Source: Metaphire vulgaris (taxonomy: Eukaryota > Annelida > Clitellata > Crassiclitellata > Megascolecidae). From it: DNA of 64,000 bases. Numbering within the stretch: position 1 is the stretch's first letter; the number at the start of each line of letters is the position of its first letter. Below are positions 1 to 12,539 of this stretch, piece by piece. Location: assembly GCA_018105865.1 (NCBI GenBank), contig CM030835.1:7483316-7547315 (forward strand). Direction: 5' to 3'. The position numbers were made by a program, and so were the translations under genes. Below the pieces are notes generated by a model. That model was not told the DNA's origin. It ran no database searches and saw nothing but the letters and a program-made list of their open reading frames with translations.

Positions 1-959
1 AAGATCAGTAAGAACACTTATGGTAATTTCAGCTTTCAAACTCTCATTGTGGCAGTTGTGTGTCAACCTGTTTTCAGTGTGAGGCTTTGTTGAGAGTTGC
101 ATTGCTATTGTTGTTGTTTCTCCAGTAGGGCTCCAAATTTTGGACCAAAGTATGGCTTTGATAATCAGAAATCAGAATTTTATTACAGTTATCTGTTCTT
201 TGCCATCAAGTCCAGCAATTTATTTGTACTTGTCTGTGAGGAATATTGTTGGGAACTCTTTACAAGTTTACATTAATTAATGATGTGTCTCATTTCCAGG
301 TCTTCCAATGCCAAATGAATTTTCATGTTGTTCTTATTGGAGTCAATTTAAGGATTGACTCATTGTAATGTAGATAATGGATTGACTATAAAGGTATTAA
401 GAGTGTTGCTACAATGAGAACCTGGAATGTGATTTGTTGCTCACTTGTGCTTTGGGTGCAGTTCTCAAATTCATCATGGACTGATATTAGAACCCTGTCC
501 TTTAGTTTTGAAAATGTCTGCCTCGAATGCTACCCTGGGAGTCTGTTCATATGAATATGTCATTAGGACATATTTTGCAGACAGTGTCTAGCAGGGGCGT
601 AGTGACGGGGGGGGGGTATATCAGTATATATACTCCCCTCCGGTTAACCGCTGGAATGGTGACAAAACTAAGAATGTCGAACGCAGTGGTTGGCTTTAGC
701 GTCAAAGACGTTAATCAACACGAATTTTGTTATTCATTAAAATCAGTCTACCTTAAAGTTTTTTATGTGATTTACATGTGGTTATATGTGGTTTATATGG
801 TTTATGTGGTTTATAGTTAAGATTTATACCCACCCAAAAAATTTATACACTCCCAAATCAAATTCCTGGCTATGCCCCTGGTGTCTAGATATTTGAATTT
901 GCCTCTTCATCACTCACTGTCTTTTAAGTGTCTTGTATGGTCTGTTCTCTCTCTCTTAG
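1..959 (+). other. Intron of TM9SF3 upstream of the first visible exon
   Basis: No earlier TM9SF3 exon can be read here. The residues expected just before the exon at 960 are missing, so this is intron and the 5' half of the gene lies outside the window. The stretch is CpG-poor and AT-rich and contains one inserted hAT-type element at 592-880. I see nothing else in it. Confidence 0.75.
592..880. mobile_element. Non-autonomous hAT-type element, family 1 (long copy)
   Basis: It begins CAGGGGCGTAG and ends CTATGCCCCTG, which are terminal inverted repeats (TIRs). It is flanked by a perfect 8-bp TSD, GTGTCTAG, at 584-591 and 881-888. An 8-bp TSD with CAGGG-type ends is the hAT superfamily signature. 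A second, internally shorter copy lies at 33161-33346. The two share the internal tract with repeated TGTGGTTTATATGG. It has no transposase. It sits in a TM9SF3 intron. Confidence 0.9.
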
Positions 960-2770
960 ATTCACTGGTTTTCAATCTTCAACTCTTTCATGATGGTGAT
1001 TTTCCTTGTGGGTCTTGTGAGCATGATCCTCATGAGAACGCTACGCAAGGACTACGCACGTTACAGCAAAGAGGATGATATTGATGACTTGGTTAGTTGA
1101 ATTTTGATCTTGTTATGTAAAATGCATTTAAAAGCTTTTTAATAATAATAATTGATAAGCTTTAACCCTATTACACTGCAAACCCAATATTTCATTTTGG
1201 GCACATTGGCCTGTCCCTGTAAGAAAATATATCAGTTTTGGTGCTGTAGATAACTGTGCAGTGTTTTAGATGGACCAATTATGATAGTGTATACTAGAAA
1301 TAATAACCAAGAGCCATCAATAGAACTGAGCGGCTATGCTTAAAGCACTGCAAACCACCATTTACGTTTTACACGGGCAATGTTTAGCATTTGACATGCA
1401 TCTGTATGGGGCAGGCAGAGTCTGATAGAGGTCCTATAACAATGAAATGGAATCTTATAGAAAACCATTTGGCTATTAGTTACTCTATTTACACGGTTTT
1501 ATTTCTGACTCCGGTTACATTACAGGAAGAAGGGGAGAGGGTTTTTAACCTGGAAAGCAGGAGCCATAGGATTAAGACACATTTCTGTATATGAATAATT
1601 TGCTGAGCTATTCTTTGTTTAGGGTATTTTACAGAGAATTTAATTTTCAATTTGAAGTTGGTAGTTGGCTTCCTGTTTATTGTAACTCAGACGTTAATTG
1701 ATTGTTGCAGGAGCGAGATCTCGGTGATGAATACGGATGGAAACAGGTTCACGGCGATGTATTCCGACCGGCTTCTCATCCGCTCTTCTTCTGTTCACTT
1801 ATCGGTTCTGGATATCACATCGCTTCGGTTGTCTGTATCACGATCAGCATCGCTGTTATCGGTGAACTCTACACTGAGTTAGTAGCAGCATCGTTTGCTT
1901 GTATCTTGCCAATGAAATGCTCAGTACATAACATGTCATTATGCAGTCATTGTTGCAGATTATTACTATTATTTTTGAAGGCATCCTTTGTGTAGGGTGA
2001 TGTATTAGAACAGCTGGTGAATATAGTAACCGATTCTAATTTTGAACTAAATGTTAAAAGGTGGTTAAGTCATTGTTCTAAGCATTGGTTCTGTACATTA
2101 TGAACACAAGTAGAATTTAAGTGTATCTATACAGGTTTTCAGTTATATATGTTATAGTGCATTTTATTTAATTTTAACATTTTAATTCTTTAAATTACAG
2201 CTTTCACGCCTCCATGTTTAAAGCAAAGAATTTGTTTGCATTTTATAGACGAGGGTCTTTGCTCAGCACTGCAATATTTGTCTATGCTGCAACTGCTCCT
2301 ATTAATGGATTTTTTGGTGGTTCTCTGTACAGCCGTCAAGGAGGTACAATCTATTTGAATAGTTAATACATATACTGAAAATTTGGGCATTGTTTCCTTT
2401 GGAACTGTGATTTTGTTCCTACTGTTTGTCGTTATGTCGGTACTTTTTGCCTAAACGTAGATGTACGGATGTTTGTGGGATTGTGCTCTTCATTTTTAAT
2501 GTTTGCCATTCAAAATTTCTAGGCAAGGAGTGGATTCGACAGATGGCAGCTTCAGCATTTTTGGTACCAGCGTTGGTTTGTGGTGTGGCATTCTTTATCA
2601 ACTTCATTGCCATCTACTATCATGCTTCCAGAGCCATACAGCTTGGATCCATGGTAAATACAAGTATTGAAAAAGTGTTATTATGTAGTGTGACTGAACT
2701 TACTGAACTCTACAGCAGCAGAGTTATCAGTGATAATGCTTTAGTCTCGGTTGTGTTGGAATGATGATTT

Positions 2771-2807
<37 letters not shown>

Positions 2808-4757
2808 CGTCGTCGTCGTCGTCATCATCGTCATCTCTCTTCCAGACAATGTGACTGGAGCAGTCTCAACTGGACTTTTCATTAGAAATTTGAAGACACA
2901 TTTATTTAATATTGGATACGAATTGTGTTAAGCGCTTTTGTTGTAGGCCTTAGCCTTGTCTACTGCGCTATATAAATTGTCAATAAATAAATAAATAAAA
3001 ATCATCATCATCAAGACAACTTTTATTGCGCATTGGGCATGGCAAAAGCCAGAGTCAGGGTGCTTAGCATATGTCACTTGTATGAAATATTAAGCAAGTG
3101 GGTCTTTAAATTCCTCATGAATGTCACAACAGAGTGTTAGCTGTTGTTATGTTCTCGGGCAGTGAGCTCCATAAAATTGGATTGCCGTATGAAGCAGATC
3201 TGTCACTGAGCTTTGCAGTCTTGGTCAGAGGATGGATAAGTAGTAGTTGAATGTGACTGCTGGAGCTGATTCTTTCTATAATGAGGACAGTTATGGAGCT
3301 TCAAGATAGACTGGTTTTCATTGACATGCCCTGCATGTGTTCTATGCTATGATTGTGTTAAGGCAGTTTTGAAATAGAAGCTGACTTGTTTGATTGGAGA
3401 TTCTGGTTGTTTTGTAGTAGTTGAATAGCAAAGTGCAAGTCTGAATTTGAGTGCTTTGATTTTCTGTTGCAAATCTCTTGAGTAACTACAGGGTTTAGCG
3501 ATTAAGTTATTATATGGTTAGGGCTATTTGCTTGTTTGTATGATCTGATATTGCTGGCCTATTGTACAGTTTATGAAAACTGATTCAACAGGTCACAGAT
3601 GCAATGTTTTTATATTTTGTCTTTGTTTTACTTTCTTATATGATGTGACGATGACATCAGACTATTTTTTAGTGCTTCAAAGAATGCATTAGTTTTCTTG
3701 TTTCAGAAATGATATTCAAAAGTATGTCATACCAAGAGCTGCAAAATTTGATGCTACTTTCCATAACAATAGATTCATGCCATTTTGCATTTTGTTGAGT
3801 CTCCTTTGTGTGATTATGCAAGTTGTTTATGTTGCACGTGATGCTTGTTTGTTTTAAAATAAAGTCATCATTGGAAATGATCTTGCTTGCATGTATGATT
3901 GATGTAGGTTGCAGTGGCATGTATATGTGTGTTTGTCATTCTGCCATTGAATTTGATTGGTACCGTGCTTGGGCGTAACATGTCTGGTCAGCCAAATTAC
4001 CCTTGTCGTGTCAATGCTGTACCTCGCCCGATACCAGAGAAGAAATGGTAAGAAAGCTGGGCTTTTTCATCTTTGAACTTTCTTGAATCTTATTGCTGAG
4101 ATTTGGCACTTTAGCTTTACGATGTCATTGGAGTCCCATTGCAGTGATGTGCAGAATTATTTTACGTTACCATCCGAGTGCACGTCTCAAATATAATGTT
4201 TGCATTTCTTGCCTAAGTCTCGTTCGTCTTTGCTGTATTCTTATGCTATGCGTTCACATCCAGGGTTGCTTATCTGTCACTTGTTCATATTTTTATTTTT
4301 AGATCTCATTTCATCAAAATTAAATTTCATCTTGCCCAGGTTTGCCCTGTACTTTCAAACCATGAGCTGCATACTGAACGGCAATTAAAAGATGCTGTGT
4401 AGAAACCCAGCGCATTATTTACAAATGCCAACATGTTCAATTTGGCTCTTTTTGTTAGACTAATGATTATATTGATGAAAATGTTTGAATGTGAATAAAT
4501 GTAAGTTGACACGATGATTTCAGTATTTATTTTCCAGTTTTGATCTTTGTGAATGGATGAAAGTATTTCTTACTGAAGGACATATGCATTTGTTAGGTAC
4601 ATGGAGCCTGGAGTGATAGCTGTTCTTGGTGGTGTCTTGCCATTTGGGTCAATATTCATTGAAATGTAAGATGTAGTTGTTTTTGTATTTTCTGCATTAT
4701 TTATCCACTTTAATTTGTCAGTTGGTAGAATCTCTCTCAGTTGAAATGGAGTGGTGT

Positions 4758-4795
<38 letters not shown>

Positions 4796-7020
4796 TTTAA
4801 ATTCTATTCTCTTTATTGATCCTATGTTTATAAAAGCAAATTGAAGAGCTGAGTGGAGTCAACGTGCTGTTGCATGAAAAAGCCATTATATGTGAAACTG
4901 GTTGGCAGTGTTCATGAAATACACAGCTGAGTGCCTATTTAGCATGTGCACTATGTCTTTAAATTTCTAATGATGTTTTGTTTAGATTTTGACTATTGTT
5001 TTTATGATAAAGTAAAGAAATATAGCTGGAAAATTTGTTGTTGATGCATTGGTATAGCCAGCTTCCAGAATAGGGGCACCATGAAGACAGGCATGTGTAT
5101 CTCATGTGGTCGGTGTATACTTTAAAGACTTTAACTGGATTTATTATACAATGGCCAGAAACTGTAATACAAATAAGTTTTATTTGTCCATTGACAATCA
5201 GCTCCTCTCCAATAATATTTCCATATTTGTTTTGCACAATTCCCGTGACTGGTCCCAGTCCAATTAGGGGGACCCTGGCCCCGTACTCCCTTTATGGCTA
5301 CGATAATTCATTGATGCCATATTTTAAGCCATTTGCACTGAGCTGCGTTGTATTGCATCAAGTCTTGCTACATTTTCCATATCTATATTTTTGTGCTTAT
5401 GGCATGTACTTGAACTGCTATCGTATGTAGTGTGTGGCCTTGCAACTGCCAAAATAGCAATTTCATCAGCCAGCTTTATATTGTATTGAGGCTAAAACAA
5501 ATGCCACTTGGAGTATGCTATGCAGTATTAGTTTTGTAATGTTGTTGAGTTAATTTAGAGTTGATGGCCGAATAGAGTTATTTATTGATTTTGAATATAC
5601 TGTTGTGTATATACATGCACGTATGATAATAATAATAATAATAAGAAGAAGAAGAAGAAGAAGAAGAATATATGTTGTTGTCAGATATACTGTATTTTCA
5701 TTTGTTAGGTGTCCTAGCAGTACTTGTATGATATGCTACCCTAACCAGTTCCTGATTATTATTATTACATTATAAGTATTATTATTATTTCATTTTGCTA
5801 TCTCTGATGTGTTATTATTTAGGTATTTCATCTTTACTTCGTTTTGGGCTTACAAGATCTACTATGTGTATGGATTCATGCTGCTTATCTTCGTCATTCT
5901 GGTTATCGTGACAGTGTGTGTTACCATCGTCTGCACTTATTTCTTGCTGAACGCTGAGGATTATCGATGGTATGTTGCATCTGTTGTCTTGAATTCTTGA
6001 TGTTTGATTTGTCTCTTGTAACTTTTTCTTCTGGTTTGTGTGCGATTGAATCGACCATTTTCCCCTGCTTAGGCAGGAAAGATGCAATTAAGCGTGTCCT
6101 TTGTGAATAATAATTGTTGGTGATTATAGGTTTTTCAATACACATAGAAATATGTTGTCAGGACCGGACTGAGTCAGTCAGTGCCAGATATCCTTAAATA
6201 TAGAAATGAAAAATTGTAAATGGGATTTCAAATTATTTATACTGTTTAATTGATTCAGGGAAGTTTTAAAGCTTTTTCTTGACAGTGTTTGATAAACAAA
6301 CAGTTTAACATTTAGTTATCAAGGCACAAATAATTATTATTTATAGATGTACTTAATTGCTTAACCCTTTCGCCCATTAAGGCTGTTATACCTATTGGTT
6401 ATATGGATTACTGTTGTTGAAGGGTTAAGTTGTGTTGGATGTGGGTATGATTGTAGGCAGTGGACAAGCTTTCTTGCAGGAGCATCAACCTCTGGATATG
6501 TCTACATTTACTCGTTCTACTATTTTTTCTTTAAAACAAAGTATGTCAAGTGGTCTTTGGTGTTTGTAATCATTTCAATTTTGTTAAATGAATTTCTGCT
6601 TATTAATGCTTGGAATTTAATATCTATTTGAACATGTGGTATGATGAAAAAGAACATAAGGAAAAGAGATGGTTTCTTTTTTATCTAATTTTGCTTGTTT
6701 TTGTTAGGATGTATGGTTTGTTCCAGACTGCATTCTATTTTGGATACATGGCTTTATTCAGCTTGGCTCTTGGCATACTGTGTGGTAAGTGGTCCCTGCA
6801 TTATAACCAAGTCAATATATTGAAACATATCTCAGCAAATGAGTTGTCAGTATTTCAATGTGTCACATATTCAACATCTTTTAAATTCTTTTCGATATGA
6901 TTGACTTTCTTTTTTTAACATTGGCAACCCTCCAAGTAATTTAATGTGACATGATCAAGACCAAAGACCTAACTCTAATAAGGTGTCCCATTGACATAGG
7001 ACAAACCTTCCATTTTAAAG

Positions 7021-7088
<68 letters not shown>

Positions 7089-7211
7089 TGTACTTTTTTG
7101 TGCTCGGTGCTGGATTAACAACTTATTTCATATGACATTGTAGGAACTGTCAGCTATGTGGGGTCAAGCTACTTTGTTAGGAAAATCTATTCCACTGTCA
7201 AGATTGATTAG
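960..7211 (+). CDS. TM9SF3: Transmembrane 9 superfamily member 3 (3' part, ten coding exons)
   Basis: This is the C-terminal 369 codons of a nonaspanin, a nine-span membrane protein of Golgi and endosomes. Exons: 960-1091, 1711-1877, 2249-2343, 2523-2653, 3908-4047, 4597-4665, 5823-5969, 6457-6540, 6708-6784, 7144-7211. All have GT-AG borders and matching phases, and the stop is TAG at 7209-7211. The first exon encodes the first membrane span ([15 protein letters not shown]) and the [11 protein letters not shown] linker. Later exons give [19 protein letters not shown], the [10 protein letters not shown] loop, [36 protein letters not shown] and [14 protein letters not shown], all close to the vertebrate TM9SF3 as I know it. 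The protein ends in V-K-I-D, the KxD-type COPI signal of this family. The N-terminal lumenal domain is outside the window. The introns are CpG-poor and hold a LINE tail, an hAT element and microsatellites. Confidence 0.97.
2773..2836. repeat. (ATT)n followed by (CGT)n/(CAT)n microsatellite
   Basis: An ATT run (about 2776-2808) passes into CGT and CAT triplets in a TM9SF3 intron, immediately before the LINE 3' end at 2839. CpGs survive in the CGT run although the surroundings are CpG-poor. Confidence 0.9.
2839..3012 (+). mobile_element. LINE 3' end (L2/CR1-like ORF2 tail and 3' UTR)
   Basis: The + strand reads [17 protein letters not shown] and then a stop (2880-2931). This is the usual last segment of L2/CR1-like ORF2 proteins (LKTHLF motif). 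An AGCGCTTTTG...GCGCTATATAAA segment and an (AATA)n tail follow. It is a 5'-truncated copy inside a TM9SF3 intron. The family assignment rests on the motif only. Confidence 0.6.
3013..3510. repeat. Probable old dispersed repeat in intron
   Basis: This tract directly follows the LINE tail and the ATC triplets. It has moderate GC and lines such as GGCAGTGAGCTCCATAAAA that look like a decayed interspersed repeat rather than intron background. I see no open frame and no second copy in the window, so the call is tentative. Confidence 0.25.
4762..4794. repeat. (GT)n microsatellite
   Basis: Sixteen or so uninterrupted GT units in the intron after the short exon ending at 4665. Confidence 0.95.
5047..5308. 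mobile_element. Non-autonomous hAT-type element, family 2
   Basis: The ends CATTGGTATAGCCA and TGGCTACGATAATT are inverted. The flanks TGTTGATG (5039-5046) and CATTGATG (5309-5316) form an 8-bp TSD with two mismatches. The interior shares GACTTTAACTG, ATGGCCAGAAACTGTAATAC and CCCGTGACTGGTCCCAG with the elements near 25433, 29789 and 38030. It lies in a TM9SF3 intron and is more CpG-decayed than the copies in the CpG-rich block. Confidence 0.75.
5626..5668. repeat. (AAT)n-(AAG)n compound microsatellite
   Basis: About six AAT units run into about nine AAG units in a TM9SF3 intron. Confidence 0.9.
7024..7085. repeat. (TA)n microsatellite
   Basis: An uninterrupted TA run in the last TM9SF3 intron. 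Confidence 0.95.
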
Positions 7212-7445
7212 ATGTGTGATGACTGTTGTCGACTGAGGCGGTCGGTCCCTCAATGGGGGCAAGTTTTCTAATGATGAAAATGTCAATGAGGTATTGATGA
7301 GTCATTCAGTTGATGGACTCACTGTCTTTCCTATGAACATTTTATGACTATACTGATGAACATTCAGGCACTAACCATGCAGTTTATAAGTGTATATATC
7401 TGTCAACAGTAGAATTACTAACTTGTAATGACCCAATTCCATTTG

Positions 7446-7448
<3 letters not shown>

Positions 7449-7516
<68 letters not shown>
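7449..7516. repeat. (AT)n microsatellite in 3' UTR
   Basis: A long uninterrupted AT run followed by ATGC repeats, 240 bp after the TM9SF3 stop. It is likely part of the mature mRNA. Confidence 0.9.
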
Positions 7517-7519
<3 letters not shown>

Positions 7520-8191
7520 TGCATGCATGTATACGTTATTTGCAAGTCCATATATGTATATACATATGTATATATATTCACTTGTCTATTATGTATGTGT
7601 GAATGTATTTACATATTCTAGTAAAGCCTCCTTAGGTGGTGGACAGTAAATTGTGATTGGCTTTTGTTTGATAACATTTAATTTGTGGGAGAGCTGAGAG
7701 AATGCCTCTAATGTTGTACACCATTTCTTGCAGTCGATTTAGTTTATTGACAAAGTTAAGACAGGTTCCTGGGGACTATTAATATTCATGTTGTGATTAT
7801 CTGAACATTAAAGAGTGAGTTTTCAAACGGATTATGGCGTGAATCGCTTATGATACGACCTATGTGTCTGTTGTGTTTGCCCTGTGAGTGGTATGGCTAA
7901 AAGTAATTGATTTTGTAATGTATTTTTGTGGGGTCTGTGTAGAGTATGGAATGCTAATCAGAATATGGCTGTGTAGTTTTGTGTGTATGTTCGTAGGGGT
8001 ATTTGAAATAGTTGGCTCATAAAGTAGACTGCTTGATTCTTATGATGCTTTTCTTGTTGCATTATTAACTTCGATTAAGGCATCAGCAGAAGTTGATTAG
8101 TTTCTTGCCAGTCGGTATCATGACACTAAATATTAGATATTGTGTTTGATGTTTGGCACACTCACTTTTGCTTTGATAAAACGTTTGATTG

Positions 8192-8341
8192 AATAAAGTG
8201 TCATGGTTTGCATTACGATCACCTCCTGTTCCTTAAAATGATTGTTATTAAAGCTGCTTAGCAGTTTGCAAATTGTAATGCTGTGTTTTCATTTGTCTGT
8301 TATTATGCAGTTTATACTTAAAATTCCTAAATTTAAATAAA
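8192..8341 (+). terminator. Candidate poly(A) signals of TM9SF3
   Basis: Canonical AATAAA hexamers occur at 8192-8197 and 8336-8341, about 1 kb after the stop, and the second is followed by GT/T-rich sequence. Either could direct polyadenylation. There is no transcript evidence. Confidence 0.45.
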
Positions 8342-9595
8342 TTAAGTGTGAGCTTCAAGTTTTGATTTCAATGATTTTCTGTGTTTCAATTCCGCTTGGG
8401 AAGTTCTAGGTCTGAAGTGATCATCCAAGTATTTTCATATTCTGACTGAATTGATTTATTAAAACTTGTTTAAGTATTTTCTCTCTAAGTACTCTGCATT
8501 TCTATTTCTATTCTTTAGTTTTCTTTAGAAAGTTTTTTATTTTTCAGTAACAGATTTCTACTGCTTATCGAAGATTCTGTACAACTGCAAATCACTTTAA
8601 AATTAAAGTTTTCTTGATGAATTTGGATTTCTGGTAGTTACATGTTTCATTTGCACTATGTATGCATGGTTGTGTGTGTGTGTGTGTGTGTGTACTTGTG
8701 CATATATGTTTGATTTGTTTGTGGGGCAGTATAAGCACTTTATTTTTGCTTATAATTTTTCATAATGGAAGTACTGGTAATTACATACTTGGTATCTATG
8801 TTTGCTTTCCTCATCTGTTTAGTGTAAGAGATAGGTAATACTAAAAAATTTGTGAAGTTATTGCAACTGGGATGAGAGACTTGATTAGTTTAGCTGTAAG
8901 ATTTTTAAATATCAGTACAGAAATTTACTTATGGCCATATTTGCTTGGTTTCAGTTGATGTTATGCAGCATGACTATTGGTATAATGTCTATTGCATTTC
9001 AAAGTTTTGGTTTTCAGTTTTAGTGATCTCTTAGTTCTTTGCTTCAAAGTTTTTGGTTACTTGTTCAGTCCAGTTAAATGAATTAAGTTTCTTTGGTTCT
9101 GTTTTATAGATTTAGCATAAAGCTTTGAGAAATTTTCAACTAATTGATGGTTTAAAATAGTTTTGATTTAATATTAGTTGTTAACCAGACACAGCCTGAT
9201 TTGTAGTAAAGGGCTTTTAAATTATTTGAAGTCTTGATAACATGATCTGGAGGCAAAAACTGCTGAAAATGGTATGTTTTATTTTTGCATTGTTGTCTTT
9301 GATCTTACGATTCGGTTGAACTGAAGTAGTTTCTAGTAATTGTAAGCAGCAATTGGTGTTAGTCACATTCCATAGAAGTAAACTGCTCAGAATGTGATGA
9401 AACTGAAATCCCAAATTAGTGTCATTTTTTTCTTCAAGCTTGAAACAAACACATTCAGGCTTCTGGAAGATGCTTTAAATCCAGGAATAATGGCCATGCT
9501 ATGTGTAGGACCTCTGATTGTAGTCAAAGCAGGGGTAAGACATTATGTCAGACTATGTAGCCTACTTTTAGAAGCTACACATAACCAGGGTGCGA

Positions 9596-9759
9596 TTTGT
9601 GACCTGGAGCAGTCGGGGGAATATGTTGAGCTTGGAGGGGATGTAGTTGTTGGGGAAGTGTAGCAGTATAAGGAGTGTAATGGTGGAGGATGTAGCAGTA
9701 AGGGTGCTGTTGGGCAGTGGGGGGGGGGAATCCCCCTTCCCCCTACAAATCACGCCTTG
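9596..9759. mobile_element. Non-autonomous hAT-type element, family 3
   Basis: TIRs are CAGGGTGCGATTTGT and AAATCACGCCTTG. The flanks CACATAAC (9588-9595) and CACATTAA (9760-9767) form a degraded 8-bp TSD. The interior, read on the - strand, carries the repeated CACTGCTACATCCCCC-type tract. Copies in the opposite orientation lie at 39277-39440 (perfect TSD) and 43084-43260. It marks roughly the left edge of the CpG-rich block. Confidence 0.8.
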
Positions 9760-10074
9760 CACATTAAACACTGATTTCAGTAAGACATTAGCTTAAAAAG
9801 AGACCTCGGGAATTGGAGGCCCGAGCCAAATAACGTCGCTGCCCTCCCCCTGGATGGCCTTGTCTATAGGCCGAATACAATTACCACGCGCAATGGATTT
9901 CGCAGAATAGGCTATTTGAAACTTGTCACTGCCTGTATTAGTATAATTCGCTTGCGGAATACACTTCCAGAATTAAGCCAATTTAGACTTATTTTCCATC
10001 CATTTCGTCGACTGTCTAATGGCCAATGTAGCTTTTTTTCTTGTCCGGAAAGCATGTCAACTGCCTATACTGGA

Positions 10075-10273
10075 CAGTGGCGTAGCGAGGGGGCAGAGGG
10101 TGCGAAGCGCCCCAGGCGGCACTTGCCCCAGGGGCGGCATTTTCGAGATTTCCTAAAAATGTTTTTTGCTGGTCAGACTTTTTAAGAATTGATTGGTAAG
10201 GTTTTTTCCAGGAAATTTTGGAGGCGGCACTTTTTTCTCGCCCTGGGCGGCACTTTGCCTCCCTACGCTACTG
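10075..10273. mobile_element. Non-autonomous hAT-type element, family 4
   Basis: TIRs are CAGTGGCGTAGCGAGG and CCTACGCTACTG. The 8-bp TSD is ATACTGGA (10067-10074) and ATACTAGA (10274-10281), with one mismatch. The interior is rich in GGCGGCACTT repeats. It has no coding capacity. Confidence 0.88.
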
Positions 10274-10490
10274 ATACTAGATCGTCTGCCGCGAAAAATA
10301 TATGGACACATCACAGAGAGTTGCGTGCCAAACAGCCGAAAGTAGATAACAGAACCTAATTAGCAGACCAGCGAAGATAGGCGATGCCCGATAGACTTAT
10401 TTTGATCTTCGAGTACTTTAATTAAAAACACGCATTGGTATCTAACACGGAGACATTAGGTAGGCCTATAAGCCTACATGTAGGTCTCTA

Positions 10491-10644
10491 CAGTGTTTTA
10501 ACCAGACCCGAGGCCTTTGGAGGCAAATTGATTTGGCTGGAGGGGAAGAGGCAGTTCAATGCAACCATTTGTCACTGTTGAAATGAGGGGGTATTTTGAG
10601 GGGGTTTTGGGGATCTCCCCTAACAGGTCTGGATAAAAACACTG
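10491..10644. mobile_element. Non-autonomous hAT-type element, family 5
   Basis: TIRs are CAGTGTTTTAACCAGACC and GGTCTGGATAAAAACACTG. The TSD is GGTCTCTA (10483-10490) and GGCCTCTA (10645-10652), one mismatch. The 154-bp body has no open frame. Related CAGTGTTTTATACA ends appear at 12137 and 18787. Confidence 0.87.
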
Positions 10645-11078
10645 GGCCTCTAGAGTCTAGAGTCTAGATCGAGGCAAAATTGCACGTGCCAGCGCAGCGC
10701 TGTCCTGTAGGACGTCGTTTCTGATTTTCTGACCCTGAAGTCCAGAACACGTTGAGGGATCTGTCCATATGGATCGCTCCAGGACACGATCAATCGGACC
10801 CAGGAATGCTCTGCGCATCGCAAGAGTAGACCTATCTTAGGTTTCTAGGCCTTCTCGGGTTGGAAAACATTTCATTTATACTCGTGTTTTGACGCACGGG
10901 AGTAAAAATTCTATGTGCATTTAATTATTGGCGTAAACTTGAATTTAAAAAGTGGTTTAGTCCAACCCCTATACCTCCTCCTTCCCTATGGTAGCTTCTC
11001 AAAAGCGAAGGGGCTCGAGCCTATGCATTAAATCATCGCTAATTAGGCTAAGGTATAGGGTGACGGATTGACTCCTGA

Positions 11079-11112
<34 letters not shown>

Positions 11113-11343
11113 TATGCACTTCTATAGCACCAGTTCTAACGGTATCAATGACTTCAAAATATCCAGGTCAACGATATACCGCCACACTATTTACGCCTGA
11201 GCTTCACTCTGAAGCGACCATCGTCGACTGGTGGATACAGGCATTGGCATAATGGCATTAATTAAGGGGATCTTTTTCGAACAACTGATTGCCGATTGCG
11301 ATATATTTTAATAATCTATAAGTGAAACTCTATACGGCTAAGC
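10645..11343. other. Intergenic stretch
   Basis: I see no gene and no bounded element here, only an (AAT)n microsatellite at 11080-11113. The stretch is CpG-containing, like the rest of the block. Confidence 0.5.
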
Positions 11344-12129
11344 CAGGGTTTCCCAAACATTTTGGAACTACAGCCCACTTCAACGGTTTTGTAACGTGCC
11401 GCGACCCTCATAATAGCGCGTAATATAAAAAAACGCATTTCGTCATCTGACGAACGTTGTTTGAAAGGAATCTTCTGATTTTTCAATAAATGGCAAAACA
11501 AAAGCTCTGATTCAAATCGAATGAAAAATTTTGCAAATACATTAGGAGAATTATTCCTATTTTTGTCAAATAAGACAAAAGGAGAGAAACAATTATTGAA
11601 ATTTCTTTAAAATTATCTTTTAAAATTTTTCCAGGAACATACCTTTATTAGGCGGCTTAAAAATCCTATGAGTGTGGAGAAATCGCTTAACCACTAGGTA
11701 GAATCACTATTCACTCTTGTTATTGGAGTTTCAGAGCAAAATGGTCGGATACGCTTTCTTGCGTTAATGCGAAACAAGATTAATTATTTTTTAAGTACTA
11801 TAGGCCAAGGTTTCTCAAACTTTATGGAAATGTGCGACAGTCAGTGGCTTTGAAACATACCGTAACCCTGCAAACTTAGTGATGACTAAAGTATGATAAA
11901 AGTTCATAAAAACACTAATCATTTTAATATAAACTACGTATGGAGGTTTCAAGGCATATAAATTTCTTAAAACCTAAGCATATTTGCAACTTTCAAGGCT
12001 TGTGACATTGTGGTAGCCTATTGGTTAGAAAATGACACTTTTGAATTTAATTTCGCGCAACCCCGCGGCCCAATAAACTGAGTCCTGCGACCCACTTTTG
12101 GGCCGCGACCCACAGTTTGGGAAACACTG
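11344..12129. mobile_element. hAT-type element, 786 bp, no transposase
   Basis: The ends CAGGGTTTCCCAAACATTTTGG (first 16 bases diagnostic) and CAGTTTGGGAAACACTG are classic hAT termini. The flanks GGCTAAGC (11336-11343) and GTCTAGGC (12130-12137) match at 6 of 8 positions. A second TIR-like CAAGGTTTCTCAAACTTT at about 11807 suggests it is itself composite. Conserved GCGACCC stretches near both ends are typical. Confidence 0.75.
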
Positions 12130-12136
12130 GTCTAGG

Positions 12137-12314
12137 CAGTGTTTTATACAAGCTTGATATGAGAAAATCCCCACCACCACGAAAGTAGATATCAAAATCC
12201 CAGCACTGACACCAATTATTTTTGCACTGAATTGTGTCTCTTGCCCTCCAAGCCAAGTCAATTCCCGCCCACCCGCACCCCTAAAGGCCTGGAATCTGGA
12301 TAAACACCGCGCCT
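12137..12314. mobile_element. Probable hAT-type element related to family 5
   Basis: It starts CAGTGTTTTATACAAGC, and an inward CTGGATAAACACCG lies near 12295-12308. The interior ATCCCAGCACTGACAC and TTGCCCTCCAAGCCAAGTC recur at 18787-18925. No clean TSD is visible, so the boundaries are approximate. Confidence 0.5.
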
Positions 12315-12539
12315 AATGTCTGTGCGGATTTTCCTCTGATATGATAAAGTGCGTGCTTCGGGGCTTACAGGTGAAACTAGGTTTCCAAGTCAACCAAATC
12401 CACGAGAGGACATGAGCGAAGCAACAAAGATTATCCGATTTATCTTGATTTAGCGTGGTAGTATGCGGCTCGCGTCGTTAAAATCATAATCTGATTCCCC
12501 ATAATTGCGGTTCGTAGCGTGCAGAAACATCGCCTAGAG

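Larger units (their letters stand above)
7212..9595 (+). other. TM9SF3 3' UTR and CpG-poor 3' flank
   Basis: AT-rich, CpG-poor DNA follows the TAG stop. It holds a (TA)n run at 7449-7516 and a (GT)n run near 8672-8692. No further exon is evident. The low CpG content continues to about 9.7 kb, so transcription may extend past the first poly(A) signals. Where the 3' UTR ends cannot be decided from sequence alone. Confidence 0.5.

Noticed and set aside
1391..1995. Several + strand frames overlapping TM9SF3 exons
   Set aside because: Shadows of the true exon frame or intron readthrough.
7268..7365. C/D-box snoRNA-like words (AATGATGAA and CTGATGA) after the TM9SF3 stop
   Set aside because: No terminal stem, no proper D box spacing, and it lies in the 3' UTR rather than an intron.
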